The notes beneath the pieces are model-generated. The model was not told where the DNA came from, did no database searches, and saw only the letters and a program-made list of their open reading frames with translations. From positions 417,910 to 481,909 of the forward strand of contig MNCI01022277.1 in NCBI GenBank assembly GCA_015680685.1: a DNA stretch of 64,000 nucleotides, given 5' to 3'. The stretch is from Gnetum montanum (Eukaryota; Streptophyta; Gnetopsida; Gnetales; Gnetaceae). The translations under genes were made by a program, and so were the position numbers. This document shows, piece after piece, positions 44,673 through 55,330 of the stretch (the stretch's first letter is position 1; each line of letters opens with the position of its first letter).

Positions 44673-46205
44673 TGAAACACCATAAAATTTCGAGGCACTC
44701 TTGCTTCACCAAGGTCTTGGAACTGAGGTAGGCATTTCCACAAGTGTAGCCTCATGAACATTTGGCAAGAAATGTAGGCACTGAGGTTAGACTATTTAGT
44801 TTGGCAAGTTTTCTACCTCTAGAGCTGACAGGCTCGATGGACTCTTCGGCCTGCCCACCTAGACAATTCATTCGGCTGATAGTCTACTTAGAAACCATGC
44901 TAGAATTTTTTGACATTTTTCAGGATGAGCAAAATAGTTCGGCATGTTTTGTAGTTGAGAAGACTGCTACGCTACACTGCGTAGCATAGCAGGCCTTTGA
45001 AAAAACAAATGAGTGTTTGAATACAAGTTTGGCAAGATGTTCGCGTAAGCCAAAGTCAGAATTCAGCCAACACACAGTGTTACGCTATGCTATGCTATAT
45101 AGCGTAGCAAGGGCAAAGCAAGCAAATTTTTCTCGTGGAACCCCGTAGTTTTGATAGAAATGCAAGTTACATTGTATGCTACGTTATGCTACGCTACATA
45201 GCATAGCATAGCATAGAAAAGATGTGCATCAATAAAAATGCTCCAAAGGTTAGCTCGACGTGCACCAAGAATTTAGCAAAAGTTAGTGACTTCAATGCAA
45301 TTTTTTTGTTTAAACCAGTGGCTATGTTGTGCTACACTACATAGCGTAGCATAGCGTAGCAAGTAGCTATGCTACATCGATGTGCTACGCTACATAGCAT
45401 AACACAGCATAGCAAATGGCTATGATACTTCAATGTGCTTCATTTCTCGTTTTCATTGTTGGCACACCAGATTCCAACATCTCTAGTCTCAACAACATGT
45501 TTGCAGCGTAGCAAGTTCATGACCAGCATTGCACATCTACATAGTACAAGCACATCAGCATCTTGTGGGTTCCAGGACACTTGGCACCTAAACTACATTT
45601 CTCGCTTGCTCCTGTCCCTATAAATACCCCAGCGAACAACGCTCAAAGGGTGGACAATTTTGTTGGATTTTTGCATTGGTTTTCTTACGGTTGGCAAAAA
45701 TTTAGCATTGTTGGCATTTTGGCATTAGCACTTTCAGTTGGCCTATTAGCGGTTTGCATTGTTGGCTTTTAAGTTTGCTTCCAAGAGCATAGTTGGCACA
45801 CCTTGAGCATTCTAGTTACTTTTGAATTCTTTATGTTCCTTTGACATTGTATAATTTGTTGCACATCTCTCAAACGAAGCAAAGAATTGAACCCTCAACC
45901 TTGAGGCAGTGCATTTTTCTTACCTAAGTTCATTCTAAGTATTTCTTTATTGTTATCGTTGTTGGGCATTATTTCCTTCTTTTCCGCATTTATTGATTAT
46001 CTATTTTACCTCGTGTATTTCACAATCAAAAAAACATTCACGTAAGGTTAAGTTACACCGATTAAGTCCCTGTTATATTGACCAAACCATTTAGGGTGCC
46101 CCATTTCCGTTTTATCTAGCACAGCCCTTGCGTGGATCCAGGGTTTAAACTGTTTGCCCGAAAACCTCTCGATGTTTCTAGCCACTGAAGTTTTCAATCG
46201 CTTTA
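44673..46205 (+). repeat. LTR of element E (5' LTR, plus)
   Basis: It starts TGAAACACCATAAAATTTCG and ends TTTTCAATCGCTTTA (expected ...CGCTACA), followed by a PBS. It aligns with 41514-43319. TATAAATA at 45619-45626. Palindromes such as GCTACGCTACATAGCATAGC lie near 45178-45215, and others near 44965-44995, 45080-45110, 45325-45360 and 45385-45418. Confidence 0.86.
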
Positions 46206-46211
46206 GTTTTT

Positions 46212-46230
46212 TGGCAGTAGAAGGATGGCC
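46212..46230 (+). other. primer-binding site of element E
   Basis: TGGCAGTAGAAGGATGGCC lies 6 bases after the LTR end. It differs at three positions from TGGTGCTAGAAGGAGGACC of D. Confidence 0.65.
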
Positions 46231-46447
46231 TTTTGGTGCCTTTTCCATGTCTCACAGGTAGTCCTGCATGCTCTTTGTACCCCAACACTCATTAGCATAA
46301 ACATGACAACCTTGCAGTTCTTTACGCATCATGTGGTACAGGCTGGTCGCATTGATGGTTCCCTTGGAACCCTGCAAATGAAAATCCTTCGATCATTTCT
46401 TAATCTCTTGTTTTTCTTGCTCATAAACCATTTTTAACCTTGCAAAA

Positions 46448-47845
46448 ATAATTTCTTCAACCACCGTTGTTGCTACCTCAAACCTTGAGGTCCCCTTTTC
46501 GGTTCAGGGCACCATAGGTGCCGAGCAACCGCCTAGCCTAGTGCTAGGGCCACGCCGATCTCTCAGGATCCAAAACCAATCACCTGAGAGCTTGGTACAA
46601 CAAACCGAGCTTTACAATTTTCTCTGTGCTAAGGTCCAAGAAAATCTACCCTTAGACGCCCAAGAACTGGAAGAAAAATGCAGCTTCAATCTCATCTACC
46701 ACAATGGGAGGGAATTTATTTCCACCCCTAGCATTTCCATTCTTCTGACGCAAACGTATTAGTGGATCTTAGATCAGCTAATATAGACAAGTAGGCCTAG
46801 GGAGTAGTGAGACATAGTGTCTCACTATGATGAGGCATTTCAAGATGGGCTAGAAGATCTGGATTCCCAATCTGAGGGTGGTTGTCAAACTAACCCTGCC
46901 ACCATCCCTCTTAACCTATTTTTCTAGTCGAACCTACTCTTTACGAATGCTCCCTTCATGATTACATTCATGCCATTGCAAACTGTAGTTTCATCAGTAA
47001 TGGGTAGCATAACATGCCCTTGGTGTATCAAAACGCCTATCCCTCCATCTCGTTTCCAGGCACTATCCCCTCGCAAGCTGTCCACCAATCCATTCCTTCA
47101 TCGTACCATGCACCGATCACGGCTACCCTACCTTACATCCATATAGCACCTACATCATGTTGCATATAGTCTCTGCATCCATTTCGGCATCTACACCTGT
47201 TCCATCATCAGTGACAGGCCCAGCCCCACCCACGTGGTCGACCCCATTCACTTCTCCTCCTTCTTCGCAATCTTCACAAATGTCGCACTACGCTTACCAC
47301 CAAACATACCAAATCCCGCAACCGGTACACCCAAGCGTGGGACCCTGGTGTGCCCCATCGATCACGTGAACCACCAACCCCGTAGCACCACCAATAGCCA
47401 CTGCTCCAATAGCACCACCCATTGGATGGTGGATAGCACAAGTACCACCTTTCTTAGCGGGCACCCCAACGGCACCTCCTATGAGCCAGGCTACTGCCCC
47501 TACCACGCCACCAATGGCAGCTACCCCTACAACTTCCTAACCATCTACATTGCCCCTGGGTCTGGATCAAGCATTTCAACTTATCCAAACCCTGACTAAA
47601 GAGGTTCAACACCTCAAAACTACCAGTTCTGACATGGTACAAGTCATGGATTTCTACCATGATGATCCCATCAGTCCAATAGTCCCCATGCTAATGTTAC
47701 CCCCCAAGATGCCACTTCCTCACTTCACAAAATACAATGGGGAGGGTGATCCCAATGTGCATCTTGTAACATTTAGATCTGAGTCCCTTCTTTTGCAACA
47801 ATGGCCGCATACCATTATCCTCATCTTTTCCATGTCTCTGATGGG
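46448..47845 (+). pseudogene. gag: gag of element E, 5' part
   Basis: The N-terminal block aligns with gag of D, but the start codon is ATA (46448) where D has ATG. It continues LGPRRSLRIQNQSPESLVQQ and YNFLCAKVQENLPLDAQELE. A Pro/Ser/Thr-rich linker (46950-47570) follows. Then comes the Retrotrans_gag start VMDFYHDDPISPIVPMLMLP (47645) and YNGEGDPNVHLVTFRSESLL. It breaks off in SLMGKA at 47845, where minus-strand pol of D begins. Stops lie near 46760-46815. Confidence 0.82.
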
Positions 47846-48830
47846 CAAAGCTATGTGTCCACCACATAGCCCCTCATGCACTTCATTAATTACCTTCTGT
47901 GCCTACTCCCCACCCATGCATGCTAGCAATATCCCATCATAAGAATGTCGACATAGGGCATCATTCCCCATGAGTGTATATTGCCGGGTGCACTTGTAGC
48001 TCTCATCTCTCTAAGCAAATCTTAGTCCACCTGGTGGTTTTCCATGTTGTAGGTAGGCTTTAATGTTAGCATACCACTCCTGGGTATTCGTAGCACTAAT
48101 GGAGGCCATGTGTCCTGCCTAAGTGATAAGCTCAGTACATTCGACAATCGCAGTCAACAGACTTCCAAACAAGTGTGGTGGAATGTTTAATGTGAGGGTG
48201 GCTATGGCATCTGCCACGGTGTCCTCGTTGTGTGGCACGTGTTGCACATCTATGGTTGTGAATTGCTTAAGCAGGATTTTTTCTACGTCACAGTAGGGTT
48301 GCAGGTGTGTTTCTTTGTAAGCATAGACCACGGTGATTTAATTCACAACTAGTTGTGAGTCACCGCAGATTGCCAGGCGTTGTATGCATTGTGTTTGGGT
48401 AGCTGAGAGGCCTCTGAGTAGCCCCTCGTACTCTACCATGTTTTTGCTACAAGGAAACATAAAATAATAAGCAAACGGGTGCATTTCCCTAGAGGGAAAC
48501 GTAATGACGACACCTACACTACCTCCTCGCGAGGTTGAAGCATTGTTGAAGTGTAGAGTGGCTTCTAAGTGAGAAGGGATTACATTGATAGTGCCAACGT
48601 GTTTTTCTAGGAATTCAGGGTCTATGGTTGCGTGGTCACCGATGGGTGAGGCCGTAAGTTGCGTTACTATGGCTTGACCCTTAGTCGACGATTGGCTTAC
48701 ATAGTGTAGGTCAAACTCTATGGTTATTGCTTTCCATCGGGCTATCCTATTGCTTTCATATAGGTTGTTAGTGATATCCCAGTGTATGTTGCTTTTGCAA
48801 ATGATGTTGACTGCACTGTGAAATAGATTG
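47846..48830 (-). pseudogene. pol fragment of element D (second RNaseH and integrase N-end)
   Basis: The minus strand shows the second RNaseH (EATLHFN... near 48560, then AYKETHLQPYCDVEKILLKQ and VQHVPHNEDTVADAIATLTL at 48331-48119). The start of integrase ends in the zinc-binding HEGLCGGH motif at the 47846 junction. It aligns with 13870-14840 of B at nucleotide level. The left edge joins E gag at a shared GCT. The right edge joins gag of D at GATTGTCCC (48832), skipping gag C-end, PR, antisense gene and RT. Confidence 0.8.
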
Positions 48831-48831
48831 T

Positions 48832-49312
48832 CCCAAAAGGACTGGGTAGGAGGGACAGGAACGGGGTTGGTTTGACCTCCCTTGTCGGACTGGGAATCTA
48901 GTTTCTCTTGTCCATCTTGAAAAGTGTCATCTTAGTTGGATGCTATGTCCTACTACTCCCTAAGCCTAGCCAACTAGATTAGTTGGTCTAGAAGGCTTTG
49001 GTTTATCTGTGTCAAAGGTATGGAAACACTGAGAGTGGGAACAAATTCCTTCCCATCGCAGTAAGTGAACTCAAAGCTATGTTTTTCTTCGAGTTCGTGT
49101 ACATCTAAATGCAAGTTTTCCTGAACCTTTGCACAGAGGAAGCTATAGTGCTCATGTTGTTGGGCCAAGCCCTTAGGTCCCCGATTTTGGATCTTGAGGG
49201 ATCGACGTGTTTCCAACATTGGGTTCAGTAGTTGTTCGGCACCAGTGGTGCCTTGAACTGTGATGGGAACCTCCACGTTGAAGGTATTAGCAGCAGTAGT
49301 TGCAAAATCCAT
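48832..49312 (-). pseudogene. gag: gag N-terminal part of element D
   Basis: Start Met-Asp-Phe-Ala-Thr at 49312 (minus), then NTFNVEVPITVQGTTGAEQL, RRSLKIQNRGPKGLAQQ and YSFLCAKVQENLHLDVHELE. The frame is open to about 48974. It is the best preserved gag N-terminus in the window and was used to place the starts in B and E. It is cut at 48832. Confidence 0.82.
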
Positions 49313-49740
49313 TGTTAAGTTAAACAATTTTGTGAATGGAAAAAAGCAAGGAAGTTGTACAGCTAAGTAGTTTTGCAAACAAGAAGAGAAAAAAAATTGG
49401 CAAGCAGGTAAAAGAAAGGTTTTATGTCTAGTAGGGCTCCCAAGTAATCATTAAGGCAATCGATCTATATCCCATAATGCGTAAACAACTGCAAAAGGGT
49501 GTCACGTTTACGCTAGTGCATGATAGGGTACAGAATGCATGCAAGACTATTGTGAAAAAAGGCAACTCAACTGGCAATTGAAGGCTTTATATCTTGTAGG
49601 GTTCCCAAGGAACCGTCAAGGCGACCGATCTACACTGCACAATGCGTAAAAAATCATAGACGAGTGTCACATTTACGCTAATTCATATCAGGGTGTAGAA
49701 GGCTTACAAGACTACCGTGACATTTAGAATAGGCACCAAA
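49313..49740 (-). repeat. leader of element D with two-unit tandem repeat
   Basis: GTAGGGCTCCCAAGTAATC (49431) and GTAGGGTTCCCAAGGAACCG (49597) start two units of about 165 bp, aligned with the duplicated leader of element B. Confidence 0.65.
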
Positions 49741-49759
49741 GGTCCTCCTTCTAGCACCA
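49741..49759 (-). other. primer-binding site of element D
   Basis: The minus strand reads TGGTGCTAGAAGGAGGACC, 7 bases after the LTR end. It is the cleanest copy of the family PBS. Confidence 0.8.
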
Positions 49760-49766
49760 GAAAAAC

Positions 49767-51410
49767 TGTAGAGACTAAAAACGTCGACAGTTGGAAAATG
49801 CTGACGGGTCGTTGGCCGTGAACAGTCTTGACCCCATCTCTGTGGGAGGGCCGTCCTGGATGGGACAGAACCAAGGTGCCCTAAATGGTCTGGTTGATCA
49901 GACAAGGACTTATTTGGTGTCTATATAACCTTTTGCAACATGTTATTTGAAAACAATGCTAATAGCGCGAAGTAATGCTTAAATGCAAAAGAAATGAAAA
50001 ACAATGTAAAGTGCAATAGTAAATAAGAAATAATGTAAACTGCGACTAGAAAAATGCACCACTTCGAAGCTATGGCCTCGCTCTATCAAGATGGATACAA
50101 TCGGTTACACAGTGTTGGGAAGTGTAAAGATCCCAAGAGTAACCAAGACATGTAGAATGAGATGGTTGTGTGCTTGAACGTGGGCTCAGTCGTCAACAAT
50201 GCAAAGTACTACCAAGGTGGTAGAGAAGAAAAGAATAGAATGCCAACTGAAAGTGCTAACTGTTTGTAGTGTCAAACAGAAAGCTTACAATGCTTGAGGT
50301 TACAGTGCCAACCTTTTTTCTTGTCAGCCAACTAGAATGTTAACCGACCATATTGCCAAGAAAACAGACTCGGGACTGAAAAGCTATAAAAAAGGGGGAT
50401 GCTGAAAGTGCGAAAAGCCAGACTATACCAATGCCTGAGCGAGCCAAAAAGATAGAAAAAGAGAGTGTGAGAGAGCATTTAAGCATCGCTCATTGGGGTA
50501 TTTATAGAACCAAGGGTGCACAAAAGATGCAGTTTGAACGCCACGTGCCTTGGGCCTATGCTGACTTGTCTATGCTGTACATGCCTGCATGACTTTTGCG
50601 CGAGCCTACCATGCCGTAGTTACAAACCTGTAGTGCCATAATTACACTGTCAGACAAACGATGCAATTAGGTGAGGTGTATTAATGTCACGTAACCGCTT
50701 GCCACACCTTGCCATGCTTTGTAGCGTAGCATGTTTGGCATAGTGTGGCATCTTGTCACGCTGCGCTACGCTACGCAGCGTAGCATAGCGTAACCATCAG
50801 TTTGAAGTAAAAAATCTATGTTGTGTCTCACTACATGTGTTGGGGACCTTCGCAGTGTTGTGATTGTTGGTCACAGATTTGCTACACTATGCTACGCTAC
50901 GTAGCGTATCATAGCATAGCAGTTGTCCTTAGCCACAAAAACGTTGCCAATCTGCAAAATTTTTCTTTTACACTGCAAAGTTTGCAAACTTGCTGATCCT
51001 AACCATTGAGATGCCTTTTATCAACTTTCATAGAATTTCTATGCCTCACTGCGCCATGTAGCTTAGCATAACGTAGCAGCAAACATGACATGATATTAGC
51101 CCAGTTCGCCACTTTCTGACAAAAGAAGACATTGTTGAAGGACTTGAAGTTGGGCGAAGACACTAACTGTCTAGCTTTTGCTACGCTGTGCTACACAGCA
51201 TAGCATAGCACTATGCTTCTACAACCATCTTATGAATTTTTCTATACTACATGGCATAGCATAGCGTAGCAAGACTCCTTGACTTAGAAAACTTGCTAGA
51301 GTAGATAGTCTGAAGATCAGAGCATCCATCTCCTGAAGAACTACCATAACGCTACGTGAATTGCAAAGACCTAGTGAAGCAAGCATGCCTTCAAATTTTG
51401 GGGTGTTTTA
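49767..51410 (-). repeat. LTR of element D (5' LTR, minus)
   Basis: The plus strand begins TGTAGAGACTAAAAACG and ends GGGTGTTTTA (family end is GTGTTTCA). It aligns with 25670-27372 of B. The TATA box (minus) is at 50499-50506. Strong palindromes lie at 50745-50790 (CTACGCTACGCAGCGTAGC) and 50880-50925 (GCTACGCTACGTAGCGTATC), with further ones at 51055-51080 and 51178-51265. Confidence 0.87.
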
Positions 51411-51500
51411 GGGACCTTAAACCACCACATCAGATGGTCTACTAGGACCTTAAACTGGGTTCACGGCACGTCCTCAACATGCTGGGCTACAAGCACTAGT
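51411..51500 (+). repeat. remnant of post-integrase minisatellite
   Basis: GGGACCTTAAACCACCACAT and the following GGTCTACTAGGACCTTAAACTGGGTTC align with 40081-40150 of C. It is the flank into which D inserted, i.e. a further Tat copy. Confidence 0.65.
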
Positions 51501-52724
51501 TATGAAACTAAGAAAACATATTCCCTCTAACTAAGTCCCTCTCTCGCTTCTTACTTTTCCCTTTCTCATTTCCTCAGAATGGTGGTGACTCTTTAGTAGA
51601 AGCATTCTTATTACTTCAATTGGATGGATTGGCCAAGTGCATTAATGCGAAGTCACTGGATGTGGATTGTTTGAGGTGGGATTTAGAACGAGATCTACTC
51701 AGTCACATTAACCATACATACACAAGGGGTTGTACACCACCTTGTTCTTGGGACTCCATTCCATTCTCTTCTCCTCATCATTCTTTCTCCATTTTCCACC
51801 TCATTGTCGGTTGTATCAGTAGTCTATATTTTGGTTGATGCATTGTTTTCTTTTTGGTGAATTCTTGTGGTTAAGACTTTAACTCTTGCGTCCAAATGAC
51901 ATTTCAAGAGCCTACGGACTCTTTGAATGTGGGATTGTCAGGGCATCAAGGGCATGAGCTTACTTTGGGGAGGACCCACTAGCATTCCTATTTGGTGCAT
52001 CAGTTAACTTCTTTTCCTTAAACACTTCTACAATCAACATTTGTTTTGTTCATTCCCATCTCTGACATCCATTTTATCGGCGTTGCCGTTGTTTCTTTTT
52101 CTCCATCTTTCTTATTCCTTATCTTTTTCCATTCTATCACTCCTGGAGGATCGCTCTTAGTCATGGGGGCCCTGGTCCAATTTTTTCAATTTTCCTAACC
52201 CTACACCTTGGGTAGCCACTAGTGTTATATCTCTAGAATCCGTATTTGCCATATCACAACTTAGCCAGTGGACCTTACACTGAGGCAAGGTATCAATTGT
52301 ATTGTAATTTACTTATCCTTGCTCATATGTGACTATGTTTTGTGTGCAAATGGCAATCATATAGCAATGGATGGACCTGGAGGAAAAACTTAGGATGGAT
52401 TGGTGCTAGAACAGTTGTGCAAGGAATAAGATTGATGGTGTGGTTATAAATGAACAATGGAAGGTGCAATCTTGGAATCAGTAGCAACACATCTTCTTCT
52501 TTTCTCTCCCTCTTCTCTCTCAGCTACCAAATAAGGCTAGATGTCAATTGTGTGTAGTGTTCATTCTTGTAGTCATGAACACTAATATTGTCATGTATTG
52601 TAATTATTGATCTATTCACACGTCATTCCATTCACCATTATTTGTCATTCAAGTCAATAATCCCATACCTTCCCAATATTTTGTAAGGAACTCGAGGATG
52701 AGTTTTCATTCAGTCATGGGGGTA
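51501..52724. other. unassigned region ending in a purine tract
   Basis: No gene recognised. Pyrimidine-rich stretches lie at 51535-51575 and 52090-52140. The last part (ACTCGAGGATGAGTTTTCATTC...CATGGGGGTA, 52690-52724) resembles the end of an Athila-type internal region with its polypurine tract before an LTR. Confidence 0.35.
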
Positions 52725-53486
52725 TGATGAGCCACCGCCACACGATATCACGTCCTACCTCATCTTCTATAAATAAGAGGTGACCCTTTATTCAAGATAT
52801 TTAGAATTAGATCCTTAGCCAAATTCTTTCAGTTTTGTTATTCCAAAGTTAGAATTATTTCTGTGTGCCCGTAGTAGGAGTCATAGAGTGAACGGATCAT
52901 TATTCAAGAAATTTGTACCTGAGCACAATTTTGTGTACGGTAATAAAGATGAACTTTATGATAACCCTTGCAGCATACAAATTAAGCTAATTAGTAATTA
53001 ATGATTTTTTAATGCTTTCCTAGATAATTAATATCTTTCTCAACCTTCAACCCCCTTAGTTAAATACACTCAATACAATGGCTACGAGCATGCATGTAGC
53101 ACTTGGTAACCCAGTAACGATTAGCATTTGGTGATCCTAGTAGCGTTGCACTGGTTCATGATGTGTACGGCAAGTGGGAACAAATACTAGTGTTAGGAAC
53201 ATTTAGAACTTAATTAATGAATAGTTAATGTAAGTTAGCCACTCAGTTCTCTCTCCCTCTCCTTTATTAGCAGAAGACATAAAAAATAAAAAAGATATAA
53301 AAATCATATACCTCAAGCTTACTTAACCATACAACCGTGATAATACAAGTTTGGAAAGACAACAAACTTCTATCTACGAGTAATTGTCTAGATACCACAA
53401 CTAATCCGTCTATGGAGTTCGATCGGATCGTGTGTGAAACACTCATATTCATATGGTTGAGTGTAGGGGTACCTCGCCACTCATTA
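52725..53486 (+). repeat. LTR-like copy 1 of the Athila-type family (plus)
   Basis: It begins TGATGAGCC after GGGGGTA and ends CACTCATTA. CTATAAATAAGAGG at 52785 is a TATA box shared with copy 3. CCCGTAGTAGGAGTC...GTGAACGGATC (52869-52910) recurs in copy 3 (63730) and, inverted, in the H LTR (60545). GAGTGTAGGGGTACC (53459) matches inverted 59908. The orientation is opposite to the H LTR. Confidence 0.7.
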
Positions 53487-54400
53487 GCTACCAATGTCAC
53501 CATTTGATTAAAGGTTTCTTTAATGAAAGGGACCTCAAATTTTTAGAACAAGGAAAACCATAGAGTTCATTGGATGGGTGGATGATGTGGACTCACTACT
53601 TGTTCCATAAAAAATAAACCATGTCAAAGTTATCAAACATCAAAATTCAAAAATAGAAACTAGAGCTCAACAATCACAACATTAAGCACAAAACCATCAT
53701 TAGTAAATAACAACAATGGCACTATGTCCTATGATAATAAAGTCATTTTATTAGCAAAAATGAGAAAAATATCACACCTAGATAAAACAAAACAAAGTAA
53801 AATATATAAGAAAGTATAAAATAATCAAGAAAGGTTCAAAAGTACTAACAATGATGTAAAATTAGGAAAATTTGAAAGTCAAAAATTTGTGAAATAAATA
53901 ATTTGTAAGATCAAAAACATGGAAAATAGAAAGTAGAAAAACTAAGAAGCCATATTGATTATTAGCATGGATGGCCATCTCTCCCATGACTAAGTTGGAA
54001 GGAGGAGATCTAAAATATGGAACTTAGTTGTCCATCCATTAAGGTAGTATTTACACTAGCCATCTTGGTTCTAGAAAAAGTTTTGCTTGTTGGATGTTGA
54101 CCAACTACTTTTTATTTGCACTATCAAGTTTGTAGATTATCATGGCCCCATAGGGAAAGGTTTGATCAATTACATAAGGTCCCTCTCACAATATTTGGAA
54201 TTTTTCCTTTTGGGGTGCATGTGTAGGGTTCTAGTAAAGGACCTTATCTCTTTGTTACATTTTTACATTATGACATTGCTTGTTAAATGTCTTGTTCACC
54301 TCATTCAAGGATAGGGCCACTAATCAATTTTCATCTAACACATTTAGGATGATTAATCTTTATTATTTTGCTAGACTTAGGTCAAGGTTTAGATCATAGG
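53487..54400. other. unassigned AT-rich region between LTR copy 1 and H integrase
   Basis: 53630-53940 is A-rich on the plus strand with no gene. 53950-54400 may hold the decayed C-terminal end of H integrase (minus) but I could not align it. A few bases after copy 1 (AATGTCACCATTTGATTAAAGG) weakly resemble the H primer site. Confidence 0.35.
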
Positions 54401-55330
54401 TTGTTGTAGAGTGTATGAAGCTCAGATTGAATCAAAAGTGTTGGAAGTTTTCTATACACTAAATCATAGGGAGAATAGCCAATAGGAAGTTTCCAAGTTA
54501 CATAATAAGCCTAGAAAGAATCATTAATTTTTGTACTCCAATCCTTCCTATATTTGCTAATGGCACATTAGTATTTTTGTAATCTCCTGGTTAGTTACCT
54601 CTGCTTGACTATTGACTTGGGGGTGGTAAGGTGTTGCCAATTTATGTTCTACCCCTAAGCATTGCATTAATTTTCTAAAGGTGATACTTATGAAGTGAGT
54701 TCTATTGTCAAAAATTAGTGAATGTGGCACCCCAAACCTATTCACAATATGTTATTATATGAATCTAGTAGTGGTGGATGATGTACAATCAGTAACGACT
54801 ACTGCTTCTACCCATTTTGTGTAGTAGTCAAATACTACTATAATATAGGCCTTTCTATTGGACATGGATGTGACAACATTCACAAGACTTGATGAACCAG
54901 TGGGCATCCCTAAATATTGTAGGCCAATAGTATCTTGCCATCAAGATTTTTATGACCACACATCACCCTACATAGTGGCCTCTACAAGATCCTTTGTGAG
55001 CATCCTAGAAAATGTGTAGTTGATCTTCATCAGGGATACACAAACGAATTAGGTCATCGACACACACCTTGTAGAGGTGTTTGTTGATTTCCATGAAGTA
55101 TATGACCTGATGAAGAAATTGTTGTTTCTTTATAAAATCCAAGTCTTGTGACATCTCCTGAGTGAGAAGATAGGTGAGGATGCCATTATACCATGTTGCT
55201 CTTGTAGGCATTTGTTCACTTATTGCTCCTCTTTATTATACCATAAAGTATTTGACCTAATGTAGTATGGATGTTTCTTATCATCCATCTACATGATCAC
55301 TACTTCCAAAGCATAGTTAGATGCATCTAT
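54400..55330 (-). pseudogene. INT: integrase of element H, partly deleted
   Basis: The N-terminal part includes LHIFxDAHKGSCR..G at about 55000 and YYWPTIFRDAHWF at 54925. It then jumps to AYIIVVFDYYTKWVEAVVV (54845). The segment with the first catalytic Asp (W-x-x-D-x-x-G-P) appears to be missing. The second motif is FDNRTHF (54700) and the third NSQAEVTNQEITKIL (54600). HKLATPYHPQ fits Athila. Several stops occur. Confidence 0.75.

Noticed and set aside
51620-51838. 72-codon plus frame
   Set aside because: No domain, no homologue in the window, and AT-rich noncoding surroundings.
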